Assembly: GCF_036884255.1 (NCBI RefSeq)
Contig: NZ_CP145605.1
Location: 4,464,001 to 4,528,000 of the forward strand
Length of the DNA stretch: 64,000 bases
Direction: 5' to 3'
From: Paenibacillus tundrae
GTDB taxonomy: Bacteria > Bacillota > Bacilli > Paenibacillales > Paenibacillaceae
A model generated the notes under the pieces. It saw only the letters and a list, made by a program, of their open reading frames with translations. It was not told the origin of the DNA and made no database searches. Shown in pieces: positions 28,690 through 38,580 of the stretch. The position numbers were made by a program, and so were the translations under genes. The number at the start of each line of letters is the position of its first letter. The stretch's first letter is position 1.

Positions 28690-28749
28690 GCTGTCCACCT
28701 CCTGTAAAAGTTCCTTCCCTTGAGAAGGGTTTGCAGCATATGGGTTCAA

Positions 28750-28928
28750 CCCAAAAATCCGTATGCAGAATCGCGTAGAGATCTATACGAGTAAACGGCT
28801 AGACCACCTTGTGATCTGTATCGGTTAGGATAACCCTTTGCACTCCAATGTATATCGGAAACATCGAATGTTTTTTACACCTTTATTTTAAACATTTCGA
28901 CAAGAAAGCTTGTTTTCCTGCAACACAT
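28750..28928. other. Intergenic region between ylmH and divIVA
   Basis: AT-rich 180-base gap that probably carries a separate divIVA promoter. An exact TTCGACA (28896-28902; TGTCGAA on the minus strand) matches the core of a Spo0A box, next to an ACAAG/CTTGT inverted pair. No clear -35/-10 pair stands out. A chance match is quite possible. Confidence 0.3.
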
Positions 28929-29711
28929 CTAGGCAAATTTGCCGATTTTTACGCGACAGCGTCCTTTTTTGGTCATACCATCCTGCTCCAGCACCTTGAA
29001 ACGGCCAAAACCTTGAATCGAGACCACATCGCCAGCCTTCAATGATTTGGAAGGATCCTCTTCCACCTTCCAGTTCACACGGCAACGCCCTGCCTTAATA
29101 GGCACCAGGACTTTACTGCGACTTAAACGGTAAACATCTGCACAGATTCCATCCAGACGCAACGAAGCGACCGTGATGTCCATGGTGTCCAGTTTGCTCT
29201 CTGACCATTTCATCTGATCAATCGGCAACAATTCTGTGAAGACATGTACACGGTGCACCTGATTCAATTGAAGCGATAAAAAAGCGCCGGTCTCCGCAGC
29301 CACTACAGTGTGGCATCCGTCATCCAGCACTTGGATATCTCCAATCTTACCCCGCTTCATCCCAAGCCCGAGCAGGGCACCCATATAGTCCCCATGCTCC
29401 AGCTCACTAATCTTCTGGTCATCCGACGTAATACTCATCACCTGCATACCCATGTCCTCATCATCCAGATAACGATAGTCAGGTGCAATCAACGCGCGTT
29501 TACGTTCAGCCGCTTCATAACCACCGTCCAAACGAATCTGTACATCATCACGGCGATTCACAAGTGTTTGCAAAATAAAAACCTGTCTTGGATCAAGAAA
29601 ATCAGTAAGCTTCATATCATGATACTTACCTGCACGTTCTATCCAATCGGAGGCTTTATCCACAAAGTCTCGCTCGTCATGACTAAAATGCTCGTAAATT
29701 TCACCACTCAT
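28929..29711 (-). CDS. ylmH: S4-domain RNA-binding protein YlmH
   Basis: A 260-residue protein. An alpha/beta N-terminal part of about 175 residues (with the EERD-type start DERDFVDKASDWIERAG) is followed by a C-terminal S4 RNA-binding domain (about 180-245, SLRLDGICADVYRLSR). YlmH homologues bind ribosome-associated RNA and are implicated in rescue of stalled large subunits (family knowledge). It lies between ylmG and divIVA in the conserved order. Start at ATG behind GGTGAG. Confidence 0.9.
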   Translation of the reverse strand: MSGEIYEHFSHDERDFVDKASDWIERAGKYHDMKLTDFLDPRQVFILQTLVNRRDDVQIRLDGGYEAAERKRALIAPDYRYLDDEDMGMQVMSITSDDQKISELEHGDYMGALLGLGMKRGKIGDIQVLDDGCHTVVAAETGAFLSLQLNQVHRVHVFTELLPIDQMKWSESKLDTMDITVASLRLDGICADVYRLSRSKVLVPIKAGRCRVNWKVEEDPSKSLKAGDVVSIQGFGRFKVLEQDGMTKKGRCRVKIGKFA

Positions 29712-29726
29712 CTATGCTCACCCTGC

Positions 29727-29996
29727 CTAGATTAAATAGCCCAAAATTGTGAATAGCCCCATACGAACTAACGTCAGCGTAAAGAGAGCTACGATTGGAG
29801 AGATATCCAATGTCCCGAATAGAGGAGGTATAAACCTTCTAAACGGACTTAAGTATGGCTCTACAAATTTACCCAACATCTCACCGATGAAACTTTCTCT
29901 GGCGTTAGGTAGCCATGACATCAAGATATACGCAATAATCATCCAATAATAAATGTTAAACAGTGTATCCAACAAACTAAAAATCATCGGACTCAA
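29727..29996 (-). CDS. ylmG: YggT-family membrane protein YlmG
   Basis: An 89-residue protein with two hydrophobic segments (about 3-25 and 65-88). A conserved loop between them contains SWLPNARES and EPYLSPFRRFIPP, the YggT signature. It begins with TTG behind AGGTGAG. Its role is not established; related proteins affect membrane insertion, cell division or osmotic tolerance. It lies next to sepF, as usual. Confidence 0.9.
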   Translation of the reverse strand: MSPMIFSLLDTLFNIYYWMIIAYILMSWLPNARESFIGEMLGKFVEPYLSPFRRFIPPLFGTLDISPIVALFTLTLVRMGLFTILGYLI

Positions 29997-30003
29997 AAAC
30001 GGC

Positions 30004-30471
30004 TCACCTCATTCTGTTATAATCTTGCTCGCTTTCAGCCAGTATTTCCGAAATTGCTCCTTGAATTTCAACTGTATCTGGCGTACAAAGAAAAATGTTG
30101 CCGCCAATTTTAGAAATTCCGCCGCCCAGGGCATATACTGTACCACTCAAAAAATCGATCACGCGTAATGCCTGATCCTGACGCACTCGCTGTAAGTTAA
30201 CAACAACCGTGCGATGGGAACGAAGATGATCGGCGATCTCTTGAGCTTCGTCATATGAACGCGGTTCATAAAGGACAACTTTAACATTTTTCTGGGAATG
30301 AATGCTCACGACATTATTACCCCTTTGGTTTCTACGTTTATCCAGACTGGAGGTTTCATTTTCTTGATGTTCTGCCTCAGTTTCCTCTTGCGCTGCCAAA
30401 CGTTCACGCTCCACAATCTCTTCTTCTTCCTGGAGCCCTAGGAAATTCATGAATTTATTCATTACGCCCAT
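30004..30471 (-). CDS. sepF: Cell division protein SepF
   Basis: FtsZ-bundling, membrane-anchoring division protein. I start it at the ATG at 30471 (155 aa), 7 bases after AGGAGG. The amphipathic N-terminal membrane anchor [13 protein letters not shown] is followed by an acidic linker (about 15-60) and the SepF fold (about 65-150), with [20 protein letters not shown] and [13 protein letters not shown]. It overlaps the end of ylmE. Confidence 0.95.
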   Translation of the reverse strand: MGVMNKFMNFLGLQEEEEIVERERLAAQEETEAEHQENETSSLDKRRNQRGNNVVSIHSQKNVKVVLYEPRSYDEAQEIADHLRSHRTVVVNLQRVRQDQALRVIDFLSGTVYALGGGISKIGGNIFLCTPDTVEIQGAISEILAESEQDYNRMR

Positions 30472-31163
30472 CGTGAACCCTCCTCTTTTCCTACAAGAAT
30501 TGAACCCAGCCGAACCCATGTTGCCCCTTCTTCAATGGCCACTTCAAAATCATTAGACATGCCCATAGAGAGCTGGGTGATTGGTTCTGAGGTCAAGGCT
30601 TGTCCATTTAAGTCGTCTCTAAGCTCACGAAGTCCACGGAATACAGGACGAGTAAGCTCAGGGTTTTCCTCATGAGGCGCCATCGTCATTAGCCCGACAA
30701 CTTTTAGGTTGCTAAATGAACTGATTTCACACAAAAATGGTTTAGCCTGTTCGGGCTGTAATCCATACTTGCTCTCTTCACCCGAAATGTTAACTTGTAG
30801 AAACGTCTCCACCTGGATACCCAGTGCAGCCGCCTTTTTATCTAGCTCTTTCGCTAGGGATAAACGATCCAGGGAGTGTATGTAGCGGAATTTACCAATA
30901 ACGTCCTTCACTTTGTTCGTCTGCAGGTGTCCAATAAAATGCCATGTGCCTTGTTGGCCAAAAGCTTCCCATTTTGCCTGCGCATCCTGCCAGCGGTTTT
31001 CTCCAATATGCTCAAGACCATGTTGCAGCACTGCTCCCGTCGTTTCAAGCGAGACGTATTTGGTAACTGCAATGACGTTCACTTCCTCACGTACACGGTT
31101 ACTGCGCTGACACGCGTCTTCTATCTTCTGATTTACCTGTTGTATACGCTCCCCCAATGACAA
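30462..31163 (-). CDS. ylmE: YggS-family pyridoxal phosphate homeostasis protein YlmE
   Basis: Monomeric TIM-barrel PLP-binding protein of the alanine-racemase fold. I choose the TTG at 31163 (233 aa), about 6 bases after AGAGGTG; an earlier in-frame TTG at 31193 lies within pgeF without a ribosome site. The PLP Lys is in NVIAVTKYV near residue 35. IGENRWQDA and [12 protein letters not shown] are typical blocks. It overlaps sepF at its 3' end. Confidence 0.92.
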   Translation of the reverse strand: MSLGERIQQVNQKIEDACQRSNRVREEVNVIAVTKYVSLETTGAVLQHGLEHIGENRWQDAQAKWEAFGQQGTWHFIGHLQTNKVKDVIGKFRYIHSLDRLSLAKELDKKAAALGIQVETFLQVNISGEESKYGLQPEQAKPFLCEISSFSNLKVVGLMTMAPHEENPELTRPVFRGLRELRDDLNGQALTSEPITQLSMGMSNDFEVAIEEGATWVRLGSILVGKEEGSRWA

Positions 31164-31168
31164 AGAGG

Positions 31169-32068
31169 TCACCTCTCTTCCAGCCCAATCCAACTCGCCA
31201 TTCTACCGGTTGTTCCATTTTCTTTGCGATAAGAAAAAAACAGCTCCGTATGGCAGCTTGTACACCAACTTGTACATTCGATATGATCCGGCAATATTCC
31301 TGCTTTCATCATAATGTGTCGATTACATTCTTTCAAGTTTAACATCGTTTTACCCTGATTGGCAGGCCGATAGATGCGATTAGGAGCAGATCCCTTGTAT
31401 TCATCATTACCCGTAGCATCGTCTAGCCAAACCCGTACATGCTGCATAACGTTTTCGTCCACTTCATAACAACAGTCTCCAATAGAAGGGCCAATCGCGC
31501 AGCGAATGTCTTGCCTCCGGCTTCCATAGGTCTCTTCCATGGTTTCTACCATGGACTTTGCGATTCCAGCAACAGTACCTTTCCACCCCGCATGGGCAAG
31601 CCCAACCGCTTGTTGAACAGGATCATAGAAATACAGAGGTACGCAGTCCGCATAGAATGACGTTAATAACACACCGGGTACATTCGTAACCAATCCATCC
31701 GTATCCTGAATGGCAGACTGCCGATCTTGCAAACCTCTGCCGCGATCCTCCGCGGTAATTACCGCTACGTGTTTGCCATGCACCTGTTCTCCGCAAGTCC
31801 AAGCATCTACCGAGAAGCCGAGTTGCTCTGCCACAAGCTTGCGGTTATGAAGAACATCTTCTGCATGATCCCCCACATGATAGGCACAATTCAGACTGGC
31901 ATAAGGAGTAATACCAACGCCTCCCTGCCTCGTAGTAAATCCTGCGGTCATCTGGCTAAATTGCCGTCTCCACGGCTCCAGATGTAATAACCTCGGTTCA
32001 GTATCCGTTTGTCCTGCCTGCTTTATATCTTGAACTGTATAATTTTGATCTAAAATAAAAGGTTCCAT
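31169..32068 (-). CDS. pgeF: Purine nucleoside phosphorylase LACC1-type / peptidoglycan editing factor (YlmD)
   Basis: A 299-residue protein of the YfiH/LACC1 family. The metal- or substrate-binding His and Cys residues lie in GEQVHG, YADCVPLYF and HAGWKGTVAG. Members act on purine nucleosides, and in E. coli YfiH also proofreads muropeptide composition (family knowledge). The ATG follows GGTGAG. The order ylmC-pgeF-ylmE-sepF is conserved in Bacillales. Confidence 0.9.
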   Translation of the reverse strand: MEPFILDQNYTVQDIKQAGQTDTEPRLLHLEPWRRQFSQMTAGFTTRQGGVGITPYASLNCAYHVGDHAEDVLHNRKLVAEQLGFSVDAWTCGEQVHGKHVAVITAEDRGRGLQDRQSAIQDTDGLVTNVPGVLLTSFYADCVPLYFYDPVQQAVGLAHAGWKGTVAGIAKSMVETMEETYGSRRQDIRCAIGPSIGDCCYEVDENVMQHVRVWLDDATGNDEYKGSAPNRIYRPANQGKTMLNLKECNRHIMMKAGILPDHIECTSWCTSCHTELFFSYRKENGTTGRMASWIGLEER

Positions 32069-32119
32069 CTTCTCACCTCACAACTTCCAGTTTACCAAAT
32101 GTAGCGCATTCTGTCTTGA

Positions 32120-32509
32120 CTATATCGTTCGCCGCTGGCTACGCTCTAACCGCTCAATTCGTTCTTCACGTTGTGTACGTCCCTGCTGTTCATCGTACAT
32201 CCGCGCTTCCCGGTCACGATCATCTAGAACCGTTTCCTTTACCTCATCCATTTTGACCAGAATAACGTCCGATCCGATCTTTACGATATTTCTCCATGGA
32301 ATGACCAGATCTGTTCCACCCCCAAATAGCCCCATAAAGCGGCTATACCCTGGCACCACAATGGCTTCAATACGCCCCTGCTTCAGGTCCAACTCCAAGT
32401 CACTTATCTGACCTAACCGCTTGCCATCGGTAATATTAATAACTTCCTTTGTTTGAAAATCAGAAATCTTCACACCTCTGGATACGGATTCTCCTGTATT
32501 TCCCTTCAT
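32120..32509 (-). CDS. ylmC: YlmC/YmxH-family PRC-barrel sporulation protein
   Basis: A 129-residue protein with a PRC-barrel fold in residues about 10-90 (KISDFQTKEVINITDGKRLG, then LELDLKQGRIEAIVVPG). A polar, Arg/Glu-rich tail (about 95-129) is longer than usual. The ATG lies 6 bases after GGGAGGA. It is the first gene after sigG and is separated from it by a MITE-like element and a terminator. Confidence 0.88.
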   Translation of the reverse strand: MKGNTGESVSRGVKISDFQTKEVINITDGKRLGQISDLELDLKQGRIEAIVVPGYSRFMGLFGGGTDLVIPWRNIVKIGSDVILVKMDEVKETVLDDRDREARMYDEQQGRTQREERIERLERSQRRTI

Positions 32510-32545
32510 TCGGCTTCCTCCCGCCTTTGCCCACCATCACTTATA

Positions 32546-32722
32546 GGGGTTGTTCAAAAAGCCCGCTTTTGATTACAAAGGATGCCCTGAGGCATCTTAA
32601 CGTCGAATATGGAATTCAACCGAAATGTCCGTTGCTCACGTAGTTTTTCCTACGCTCCGCTACTCCATTTCTACCTTCATCCCATCTTCTCGGTACTGAA
32701 AACCACCCTTTTTGAACACGCA
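32546..32722. mobile_element. MITE-like non-coding element, copy 2
   Basis: Second, shorter copy of the element at 7500-7712, in the same orientation. Ends GGTTGTTCAAAAAG (left) and CTTTTTGAACACG (right) are the same, and the 60-base block ending in TTCTCGGTACTGAAAACCA is nearly identical. Flanks share CACTTATA (32538-32545 and 32721-32728), a likely 8-bp target duplication, although the boundary register differs from copy 1 by about two bases. It separates the sigG terminator from ylmC. Confidence 0.78.
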
Positions 32723-32779
32723 CTTATATATAATTATATGTGCTAGCTGCGAAAAATGTCCTATTTCTCGGCTCACAGC

Positions 32780-32815
32780 AAAAAGGCGATCCTAGGTTTT
32801 TTTCCTCTGATCGCC
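32780..32815 (-). terminator. Terminator of sigG
   Basis: Minus strand GGCGATC ... GATCGCC (7-bp stem, loop of 17 bases with an A-rich part) followed by TTTTT. It lies 20 bases after the sigG stop. Confidence 0.8.
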
Positions 32816-32834
32816 TTCTTAGCTTTACCCCGTA

Positions 32835-33617
32835 TTACGATTTAACATGCTTTTGCATTTGTTGTATGGCCGACTTCTCCAGACGCGATACCTGTGCTTG
32901 AGAAATACCGATCTCATCTGCTACTTCCATTTGCGTTTTCCCTTCAAAAAAACGCATGGACAAAATCATTTTTTCACGTTGTCCAAGACGATGCATCGCT
33001 TCTCGAAGTGCAATCTCTTCAATCCATGATACATCCTTGTTTTTATCGTCACTGATCTGATCCATCACATAGATCGGATCACCACCATCATGATAAATGG
33101 GTTCAAAGAGTGAAACTGGGTCTTGGATGGCATCTAGTGCAAACACGACATCTTCCTTAGGCACATTGAGTGCTTCGGAGATTTCGAATATCGTCGGTTC
33201 ACGGGAATTTTTATTCGTCAGGCTGTCACGAACCTGAAGTGCTTTATAAGCAATGTCCCGCAAGGAGCGAGATACCCGAATCGGGTTATTGTCGCGCAAG
33301 TATCTACGGATTTCCCCAATAATCATCGGAACCGCATACGTTGAAAATTTAACATTTTGGGATAAGTCAAAATTATCAATGGCTTTCATCAGGCCAATAC
33401 ATCCAACCTGGAACAGATCATCGACAAACTCCCCTCGATTGTTAAAGCGCTGAATGACGCTAAGTACTAGACGCAGGTTGCCATTCACTAATTTTTCTCT
33501 TGCTGAGCGATCGTGATGTTGCTGGAGAGAGTGAAATAACTCCCTCATTTCAGTGTTGGTGAGAACAGGCAATTTTGCGGTGTCCACGCCACAAATCTCG
33601 ACTTTGTTTCGGGTCAT
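32835..33617 (-). CDS. sigG: Sporulation sigma factor SigG (forespore, late)
   Basis: A 260-residue sigma-70 family factor. Region 2 is NLRLVLSVIQRFNNRG to KFSTYAVPMIIGEIRRYLRD (about residues 45-110), region 3 lies in the middle and region 4 is a helix-turn-helix, TQMEVADEIGISQAQVSRLE (about 225-244). The length and N-terminal RNKVEICGV segment are those of SigG. The ATG has a perfect GGGAGG site. A sigma-F-type promoter lies in the gap after sigE, so it can be switched on separately from the spoIIGA-sigE transcript. Confidence 0.97.
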   Translation of the reverse strand: MTRNKVEICGVDTAKLPVLTNTEMRELFHSLQQHHDRSAREKLVNGNLRLVLSVIQRFNNRGEFVDDLFQVGCIGLMKAIDNFDLSQNVKFSTYAVPMIIGEIRRYLRDNNPIRVSRSLRDIAYKALQVRDSLTNKNSREPTIFEISEALNVPKEDVVFALDAIQDPVSLFEPIYHDGGDPIYVMDQISDDKNKDVSWIEEIALREAMHRLGQREKMILSMRFFEGKTQMEVADEIGISQAQVSRLEKSAIQQMQKHVKS

Positions 33618-33651
33618 CGTGATTTACCTCCCAAGGAGAAACATTAATGTA

Positions 33652-33680
33652 CATTATCTCCGGGGCAGGCTTTTTTATTC
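33652..33680 (-). promoter_or_regulatory. Sigma-F-type promoter for sigG
   Basis: Minus strand GAATA (33680-33676), a 14-base spacer, then GGAGATAATG (33661-33652). The second element fits the sigma-F -10 pattern GGNNANANTR at every fixed position and the first fits the GHATA -35. It lies 35 bases before the sigG start. Sigma-F control of sigG is known in Bacillus. Confidence 0.72.
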
Positions 33681-33728
33681 GTCCTTGGCAACCTTGCCAT
33701 TAATACCCAACTTTGCATTTCACTCCGT

Positions 33729-34451
33729 TTAGACCATTTTATTAAACTCTTTGCGGAGTCTTTTAATGATTCTTTTTTCGAGACGAGAGATATAGGATTG
33801 CGAGATTCCGAGTAAATCGGCAACATCTTTTTGCGTCTTTTCTTCCCCATCGGTCAACCCAAAACGAAGCTCCATAATCATTCGTTCACGATCCGTTAAT
33901 TTTTCCAATGCTTTGTGCAGCAGCTTACGATCTACTTGTTCTTCAATATTTCGATAGATTGTATCATTCTCTGTACCGAGTACATCGGATAATAATAGTT
34001 CATTTCCATCCCAATCGATGTTGAGTGGTTCGTCAAAAGAAACCTCTGTACGAATTTTACTATTGCGACGTAAGTACATTAAAATTTCATTTTCAATACA
34101 ACGTGATGCGTAGGTTGCCAGTTTAATTTTCTTTTCTGGATCAAATGTGTTCACCGCTTTAATAAGTCCAATGGCTCCGATGGAGACCAAGTCTTCAATG
34201 TTAATGCCCGTATTTTCGAATTTGCGTGCAATGTAAACAACCAATCGCAGATTGCGTTCAATCAGCATCGCTCGAATTGCAGCGTCTCCTGAGGATAACT
34301 TTTGAAGTAAGAATTCCTCTTCTTCACGGGTTAATGGAGGTGGTAGCGCTTCACTCCCACCGATATAATAAATCTCTTCACTCTTCAGACCGAACAAAAA
34401 CAACACACGATAGTATTGCAACTGAGCTACCAATTTCCATTTTACAAGCAT
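33729..34451 (-). CDS. sigE: Sporulation sigma factor SigE (mother cell, early), pro-form
   Basis: A 240-residue sigma factor with a hydrophobic pro-sequence (about residues 1-29). It ends at [16 protein letters not shown], the processing region cut by SpoIIGA in Bacillus (between the two Tyr). Region 2 is [16 protein letters not shown] to [20 protein letters not shown]; region 4 helix-turn-helix is [20 protein letters not shown]. The ATG follows GGAGGGA. It is 11 bases after spoIIGA, so protease and substrate are made together. Confidence 0.97.
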   Translation of the reverse strand: MLVKWKLVAQLQYYRVLFLFGLKSEEIYYIGGSEALPPPLTREEEEFLLQKLSSGDAAIRAMLIERNLRLVVYIARKFENTGINIEDLVSIGAIGLIKAVNTFDPEKKIKLATYASRCIENEILMYLRRNSKIRTEVSFDEPLNIDWDGNELLLSDVLGTENDTIYRNIEEQVDRKLLHKALEKLTDRERMIMELRFGLTDGEEKTQKDVADLLGISQSYISRLEKRIIKRLRKEFNKMV

Positions 34452-34462
34452 GTTCGTCCCTC

Positions 34463-35443
34463 CTATACCACATTCAGCGGCTTTTCTGTTGCTCCCACAG
34501 TGAGAGCCGTAGACTGTGTGCTAACAGCTTCTGACACGAGTTCAGGATGAATCACAGCACGATATTTGCCCTCTGAAGACAATACGCCGCCATCCAGACC
34601 TACCAATACCTTCGTTGTTTCATAGCATATTTCACCCAGACTCACTCGAACGAGATCAGGTCTTATCGCGAGCATAAAGGCAGTTCCTTTGTTAATCCCG
34701 CGAAATGGGACAAGCCTTAAACGATCTTGCCAACGAAACTGCTCTTGATCCAGTTCCATAATAAGGTTGTCCGGTGTCTCATCCTTCAACCTACCTTTCC
34801 AAGCCTCAGGCAACAGGTCTTGCCACAACGAGACTTCCATTACCATGACCGGTAAGCGGGAAAGAGGATCAGTCAGCTGATTACCGGTATCCACAAGGCC
34901 TGTACAAGTAACGCTCACCTCGTCAATTACAACCTCGACTCTGCCTAAATAGGTGGTCATACGATCTGTTTTGCGTTTGGAGTTCTGAACAACTTTGAAT
35001 AGAAATAAAACTGTAAAGAATACGATAAACGTAAACCAAAACGCAATTTTCAGATCAAAGGACATCCCGCCAGAGGTGGTAAACCAGATTCCGTTAAATA
35101 TCTCACCTGAATTCTGTAACATATAGTGCATACCTAGAATGCCGCCAGCAGCCACAAAATTAATGACGTAGAAGGTACCCAAGGTTCGTACAAAAGTCTG
35201 AAGACCTTTAAAGCCAAATGCGATGCTGAGCATCACCAGTGATAAGCCGAACTTGATCAGAAAGGTGAACATGAACTCAAGCTCTGGCACAAACATCATA
35301 ACCACATATAGCGCACCCACCACCGCTGACAGTAGCCATCTCCACCACACTAACTTGATGCTGCGCATCCATGCCGTAAGACCAATGAGTGCACCGTCAA
35401 TACACAAGTTCGTCAAAAAGATAAGATCCACATAAACAACCAA
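34463..35443 (-). CDS. spoIIGA: Sigma-E processing peptidase SpoIIGA
   Basis: Membrane aspartic protease that activates pro-SigE on a signal from the forespore. 326 aa: five hydrophobic segments in the first 150 residues, then a cytoplasmic protease domain with the catalytic Asp in [14 protein letters not shown] at about 183-196. [10 protein letters not shown] is a second conserved block. It starts at a TTG, 5 bases after AGGTG. It is the first gene of the spoIIG pair. Confidence 0.95.
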   Translation of the reverse strand: MVVYVDLIFLTNLCIDGALIGLTAWMRSIKLVWWRWLLSAVVGALYVVMMFVPELEFMFTFLIKFGLSLVMLSIAFGFKGLQTFVRTLGTFYVINFVAAGGILGMHYMLQNSGEIFNGIWFTTSGGMSFDLKIAFWFTFIVFFTVLFLFKVVQNSKRKTDRMTTYLGRVEVVIDEVSVTCTGLVDTGNQLTDPLSRLPVMVMEVSLWQDLLPEAWKGRLKDETPDNLIMELDQEQFRWQDRLRLVPFRGINKGTAFMLAIRPDLVRVSLGEICYETTKVLVGLDGGVLSSEGKYRAVIHPELVSEAVSTQSTALTVGATEKPLNVV

Positions 35444-35684
35444 CTCTTCACCTGCCTACATCCATATCAGAATTCGATATAATGCACCGCTATACACCTA
35501 TCAGGATATTCACAAGTATACGCAGCCCCCTCTTCAAAGTCTGTCTAATCATGGAGGGATGGGTCCAACTATTTTTGTCGGATTACGCTTCGGATTGTTC
35601 AGAATTTGTTCATTACCGTATGATACAGTTAATTTGATTGCTTTATGGTCTAGCTCAAGCTATGTATACAGGGTGCAAAATAAT
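35444..35684. other. Intergenic region upstream of spoIIGA
   Basis: About 240 bases between the ftsZ terminator and spoIIGA, expected to hold the spoIIG promoter. A TTTGTCGGAT at 35574-35583 differs by one base from a Spo0A-box core (TTTGTCGAA), about 130 bases before the start codon. I do not see an unambiguous -35/-10 pair; TTGAAG near 35535-35540 is a possible -35. Confidence 0.35.
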
Positions 35685-35685
35685 A

Positions 35686-35722
35686 TAAAAAACCCGGAAC
35701 TCCATGAAGGAGAACCGGGTTT
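35686..35722 (-). terminator. Terminator of ftsZ
   Basis: Minus strand AACCCGG ... CCGGGTT (7-bp stem extended by TCTCC/GGAGT) followed by TTTTTATA. It lies 22 bases after the ftsZ stop and ends the dcw transcript before spoIIGA. Confidence 0.88.
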
Positions 35723-35743
35723 AGATTACATACTATATATTGC

Positions 35744-36856
35744 TTAGTCGTTATTAGTATTACGTGAACGATTGCGCAAAAATGTCGGAATGTCCAACTG
35801 ATCACCGCTTGGCTGGTTGCCGAACGGACGCAGATTAGGCGCACGGTTATCCGTAGGCTCACTAGTTGGAGCAGTTTTGCGAGCAGGTGGCGGCGATACA
35901 GGCTTATCTTCAAAGCCAGTAGCAATCACCGTAACCTTGATCTCTTCCTTCAGGTTCTCATCAATGATGGCACCGAAGATCATGTTGACTTCCGGATCGG
36001 AGGCAGACGTGACGATTTCTGCTGCTTCGTTAACTTCATATAGCGACAGGTTAATGCCACCTGTGATATTCATGATTACACCACGAGCACCTTCAATAGA
36101 CGTTTCAAGCAAAGGACTCATGATCGCTTTACGAGCTGCTTCAGCCGCACGATTTTCACCAGTGGATTCACCGATACCCATCAGCGCAGAACCGCGTTCA
36201 TGCATAATCGTTTTGACGTCAGCAAAGTCAAGGTTGATTAGACCCGGAACAGCGATCAGGTCAGAAATACCTTGTACCGCTTGACGCAATACGTTATCCG
36301 CTTGACGGAATGCTTCCAACATTGGTGTCTTTTTGTCTACAATCTCAAGCAAACGATCATTAGGAATAACGATCAGTGTATCTACTTTTTCCTTCAGAGC
36401 TTCAATGCCTTGCTCTGCATGGCTAGAACGTTTACGTCCTTCAAAAGTAAACGGGCGTGTTACTACGCCGACTGTAAGTGCACCACATTCTTTAGCGATC
36501 TCAGCGATAACTGGAGCCGCACCTGTACCTGTACCACCGCCCATACCGGCTGTAACAAATACCATGTCTGCACCTTTGAGCGTATTCATGATCAGGTCGC
36601 GGGACTCTTCCGCTGCCTTTTTACCAACATCGGGGTTAGCACCTGCGCCAAGACCACGTGTCAGTTTGTCACCGATTTGCAATTTATGTTCGGATTTAGC
36701 CAGATGCAATGCTTGAGCATCTGTATTTACCGTTATAAATTCCACACCTTGTACACCATTTTCGATCATTCGGTTCACAGCATTGCTTCCGCCGCCGCCT
36801 ACCCCGATGACCTTTATTTGAGCCAAGCTCTCCATCTCGAAATCAAATTCCAACAT
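35744..36856 (-). CDS. ftsZ: Cell division GTPase FtsZ
   Basis: Tubulin-like ring-forming GTPase. I start it at the ATG at 36856 (MLEFDF, 370 aa), 9 bases after GGGGGAGA. The GTP-binding motif [10 protein letters not shown] lies at about residues 104-113, the T7 catalytic loop [11 protein letters not shown] at about 207-217, and a linker rich in P, A and T follows residue 315. The C-terminal conserved peptide is [11 protein letters not shown]. Order ftsA-ftsZ is standard. Confidence 0.98.
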   Translation of the reverse strand: MLEFDFEMESLAQIKVIGVGGGGSNAVNRMIENGVQGVEFITVNTDAQALHLAKSEHKLQIGDKLTRGLGAGANPDVGKKAAEESRDLIMNTLKGADMVFVTAGMGGGTGTGAAPVIAEIAKECGALTVGVVTRPFTFEGRKRSSHAEQGIEALKEKVDTLIVIPNDRLLEIVDKKTPMLEAFRQADNVLRQAVQGISDLIAVPGLINLDFADVKTIMHERGSALMGIGESTGENRAAEAARKAIMSPLLETSIEGARGVIMNITGGINLSLYEVNEAAEIVTSASDPEVNMIFGAIIDENLKEEIKVTVIATGFEDKPVSPPPARKTAPTSEPTDNRAPNLRPFGNQPSGDQLDIPTFLRNRSRNTNND

Positions 36857-37004
36857 ATTATTCCATCTCCCCCTCAATGTGCATGGATGGCTCGTCCAAT
36901 TTTTGATTGAACCGAATCAATTTCATATATCGACGAACGAAAGCGTTTATGTTAGTTTCAGCGCATTCAGACGACTTCAAGAAGTATGAAAAAGATTCAA
37001 CCTG

Positions 37005-38288
37005 TTATATAAATTCGCTGAACATATTTTTCAGCCGTTCGAACAAACCCGGTTTTTGCTCCGATTCCGGAGACGTATTCGGCTTAACACGGTTGGTCGG
37101 TTTCTTGTTGTTATTGTTATTATTGTTGCTGCCACCGCCGTTGCTGCTCGATGGACGAAGACGCAGACTACGGATTACATTGTGCAGGATACCTACCCCG
37201 CTAGTGAAGCCTGGGTCACGTACACCGATATAATCTGGAACAGCTACTCGCACCGATGCAGCAAGCTCATGCTGAGCTACCTGCAGAACACCTGGCATGG
37301 AGACGGTTCCTCCCGTTAGTATATAACCTCCAGGAAGCTCCGTGTAACCAAGTCGCTTCACTTCTTGAGAGATCATCTGGAATATTTCCTGAACTCTTGG
37401 TTCGATAATGGCCGCCAAATCCTCTTGCGAGAATTCTTTATCCACATTGCTACCGATTCGTGTCACTTTGAACATGACATCCGCAGCAGCATCATCCAGC
37501 CAAGCACAGCCATATTTCAGCTTCACCTTTTCAGCTTGATCCGTTAGCGTACGTAAACCATAGGCGATATCATTCGTTACGAACTCTCCACCGATGGGTA
37601 ACGTTGAAGTTGCCACAAGGCTGTCCTCTTCAAAGACAGCAATCGTTGTAGCACCTGCTCCAACATCAACAAGCACAGATCCCATTGCTTTTTCATCTTT
37701 AGATAAAGCCAATTGTCCTGCACCAAGTGACATGAGTACCAAATCACTTACTTTCAGACCCGCTTTCTCTACGCAGCGCAAAAGATTATGTATCGCGGTT
37801 TTTGCACCCGTAATGATGGTCGCCTCCACTTCCAGACGAACACCAATCATACCACGGGGATCTTGTATGCCTTCCAAGCCATCAACAACGTACTGCTTGG
37901 CGACAACATCAATAATTTCCCGTTCCGGTGGAACCGCAATAACTTCGGCTGCTTTCAACACCCGCTCCATGTCTTCTTCTCCGATTTCACGATCCTCATT
38001 AGATACTGCCACGACGCCGTGACTGCTCATCAGCCCGATATGATTTCCCGAGATTCCAACATATACTTCGGATATTTGAATACCTACCATACGCTCAGCA
38101 TGATCCACAGCATTGCGAATCGACTGCACGGTCTGATCGATATCTACGATTACACCTTTGCGAATTCCTTCCGAGTCGGCAGATCCAACTCCAATAATAT
38201 TAAAGGTTCCATTATTAATTTCCCCAATAATAGCGCGAATTTTGGATGTACCGATGTCCAAACTAACAATGATGTCATTGTTACTCAA
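37005..38288 (-). CDS. ftsA: Cell division protein FtsA
   Basis: Actin-like membrane tether of FtsZ. I start it at the TTG at 38288 (427 aa), 9 bases after AGGAGGT; the longer frame to 38339 has no ribosome site. VSLDIGTSKIRAIIGEI (about residues 8-24) is the first phosphate loop, GAGATTIAVFEE the second, and TGGTVSMPG the adenosine motif. A poly-Asn/Lys linker (about 385-400) and the amphipathic C-terminal helix LFERLKNMFSEFI follow. There is a 240-base gap before divIB, so a separate promoter is likely. Confidence 0.96.
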   Translation of the reverse strand: MSNNDIIVSLDIGTSKIRAIIGEINNGTFNIIGVGSADSEGIRKGVIVDIDQTVQSIRNAVDHAERMVGIQISEVYVGISGNHIGLMSSHGVVAVSNEDREIGEEDMERVLKAAEVIAVPPEREIIDVVAKQYVVDGLEGIQDPRGMIGVRLEVEATIITGAKTAIHNLLRCVEKAGLKVSDLVLMSLGAGQLALSKDEKAMGSVLVDVGAGATTIAVFEEDSLVATSTLPIGGEFVTNDIAYGLRTLTDQAEKVKLKYGCAWLDDAAADVMFKVTRIGSNVDKEFSQEDLAAIIEPRVQEIFQMISQEVKRLGYTELPGGYILTGGTVSMPGVLQVAQHELAASVRVAVPDYIGVRDPGFTSGVGILHNVIRSLRLRPSSSNGGGSNNNNNNNKKPTNRVKPNTSPESEQKPGLFERLKNMFSEFI

Positions 38289-38339
38289 GTCTGTGGCACC
38301 TCCTGACTCCAATAGTAAAATACGTTCGGGTTTAAACAC

Positions 38340-38580
38340 TCTTAAAACATATTCAACACACTTTAGGCTTTCCCTCTTTTTTCTACAATTTTTTTGGGTG
38401 CCAAGATCTGGTTGCGAGACATAAAACCTTGAAGAAAAAAGAAGGAGGCAACTCTAGTGCCATAAGTTCAAGTGTATCATTTTTTCTTCATCTCAGAAAG
38501 AACAACTTTCACAGGTTAGACGTGGGCAAACCCTGACTCCGTAGGGATTTTAAATTCTTTTCAAGCCCAACGATCCGGAA
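38340..38580. other. Intergenic region upstream of ftsA
   Basis: AT-rich 240-base gap that is a likely site for an ftsAZ promoter, as in B. subtilis. On the minus strand a TGATACACT element near 38471-38479 resembles an extended -10, but the -35 is unclear. A small CCCT/AGGG hairpin lies near 38533-38548. The ylxW, ylxX and sbp genes that sit in this position in B. subtilis are absent. Confidence 0.35.

Noticed and set aside
28896-28902. Spo0A box upstream of divIVA
   Set aside because: Only a 7-base match without a clear promoter; kept as a note in the intergenic entry but not claimed as a site.
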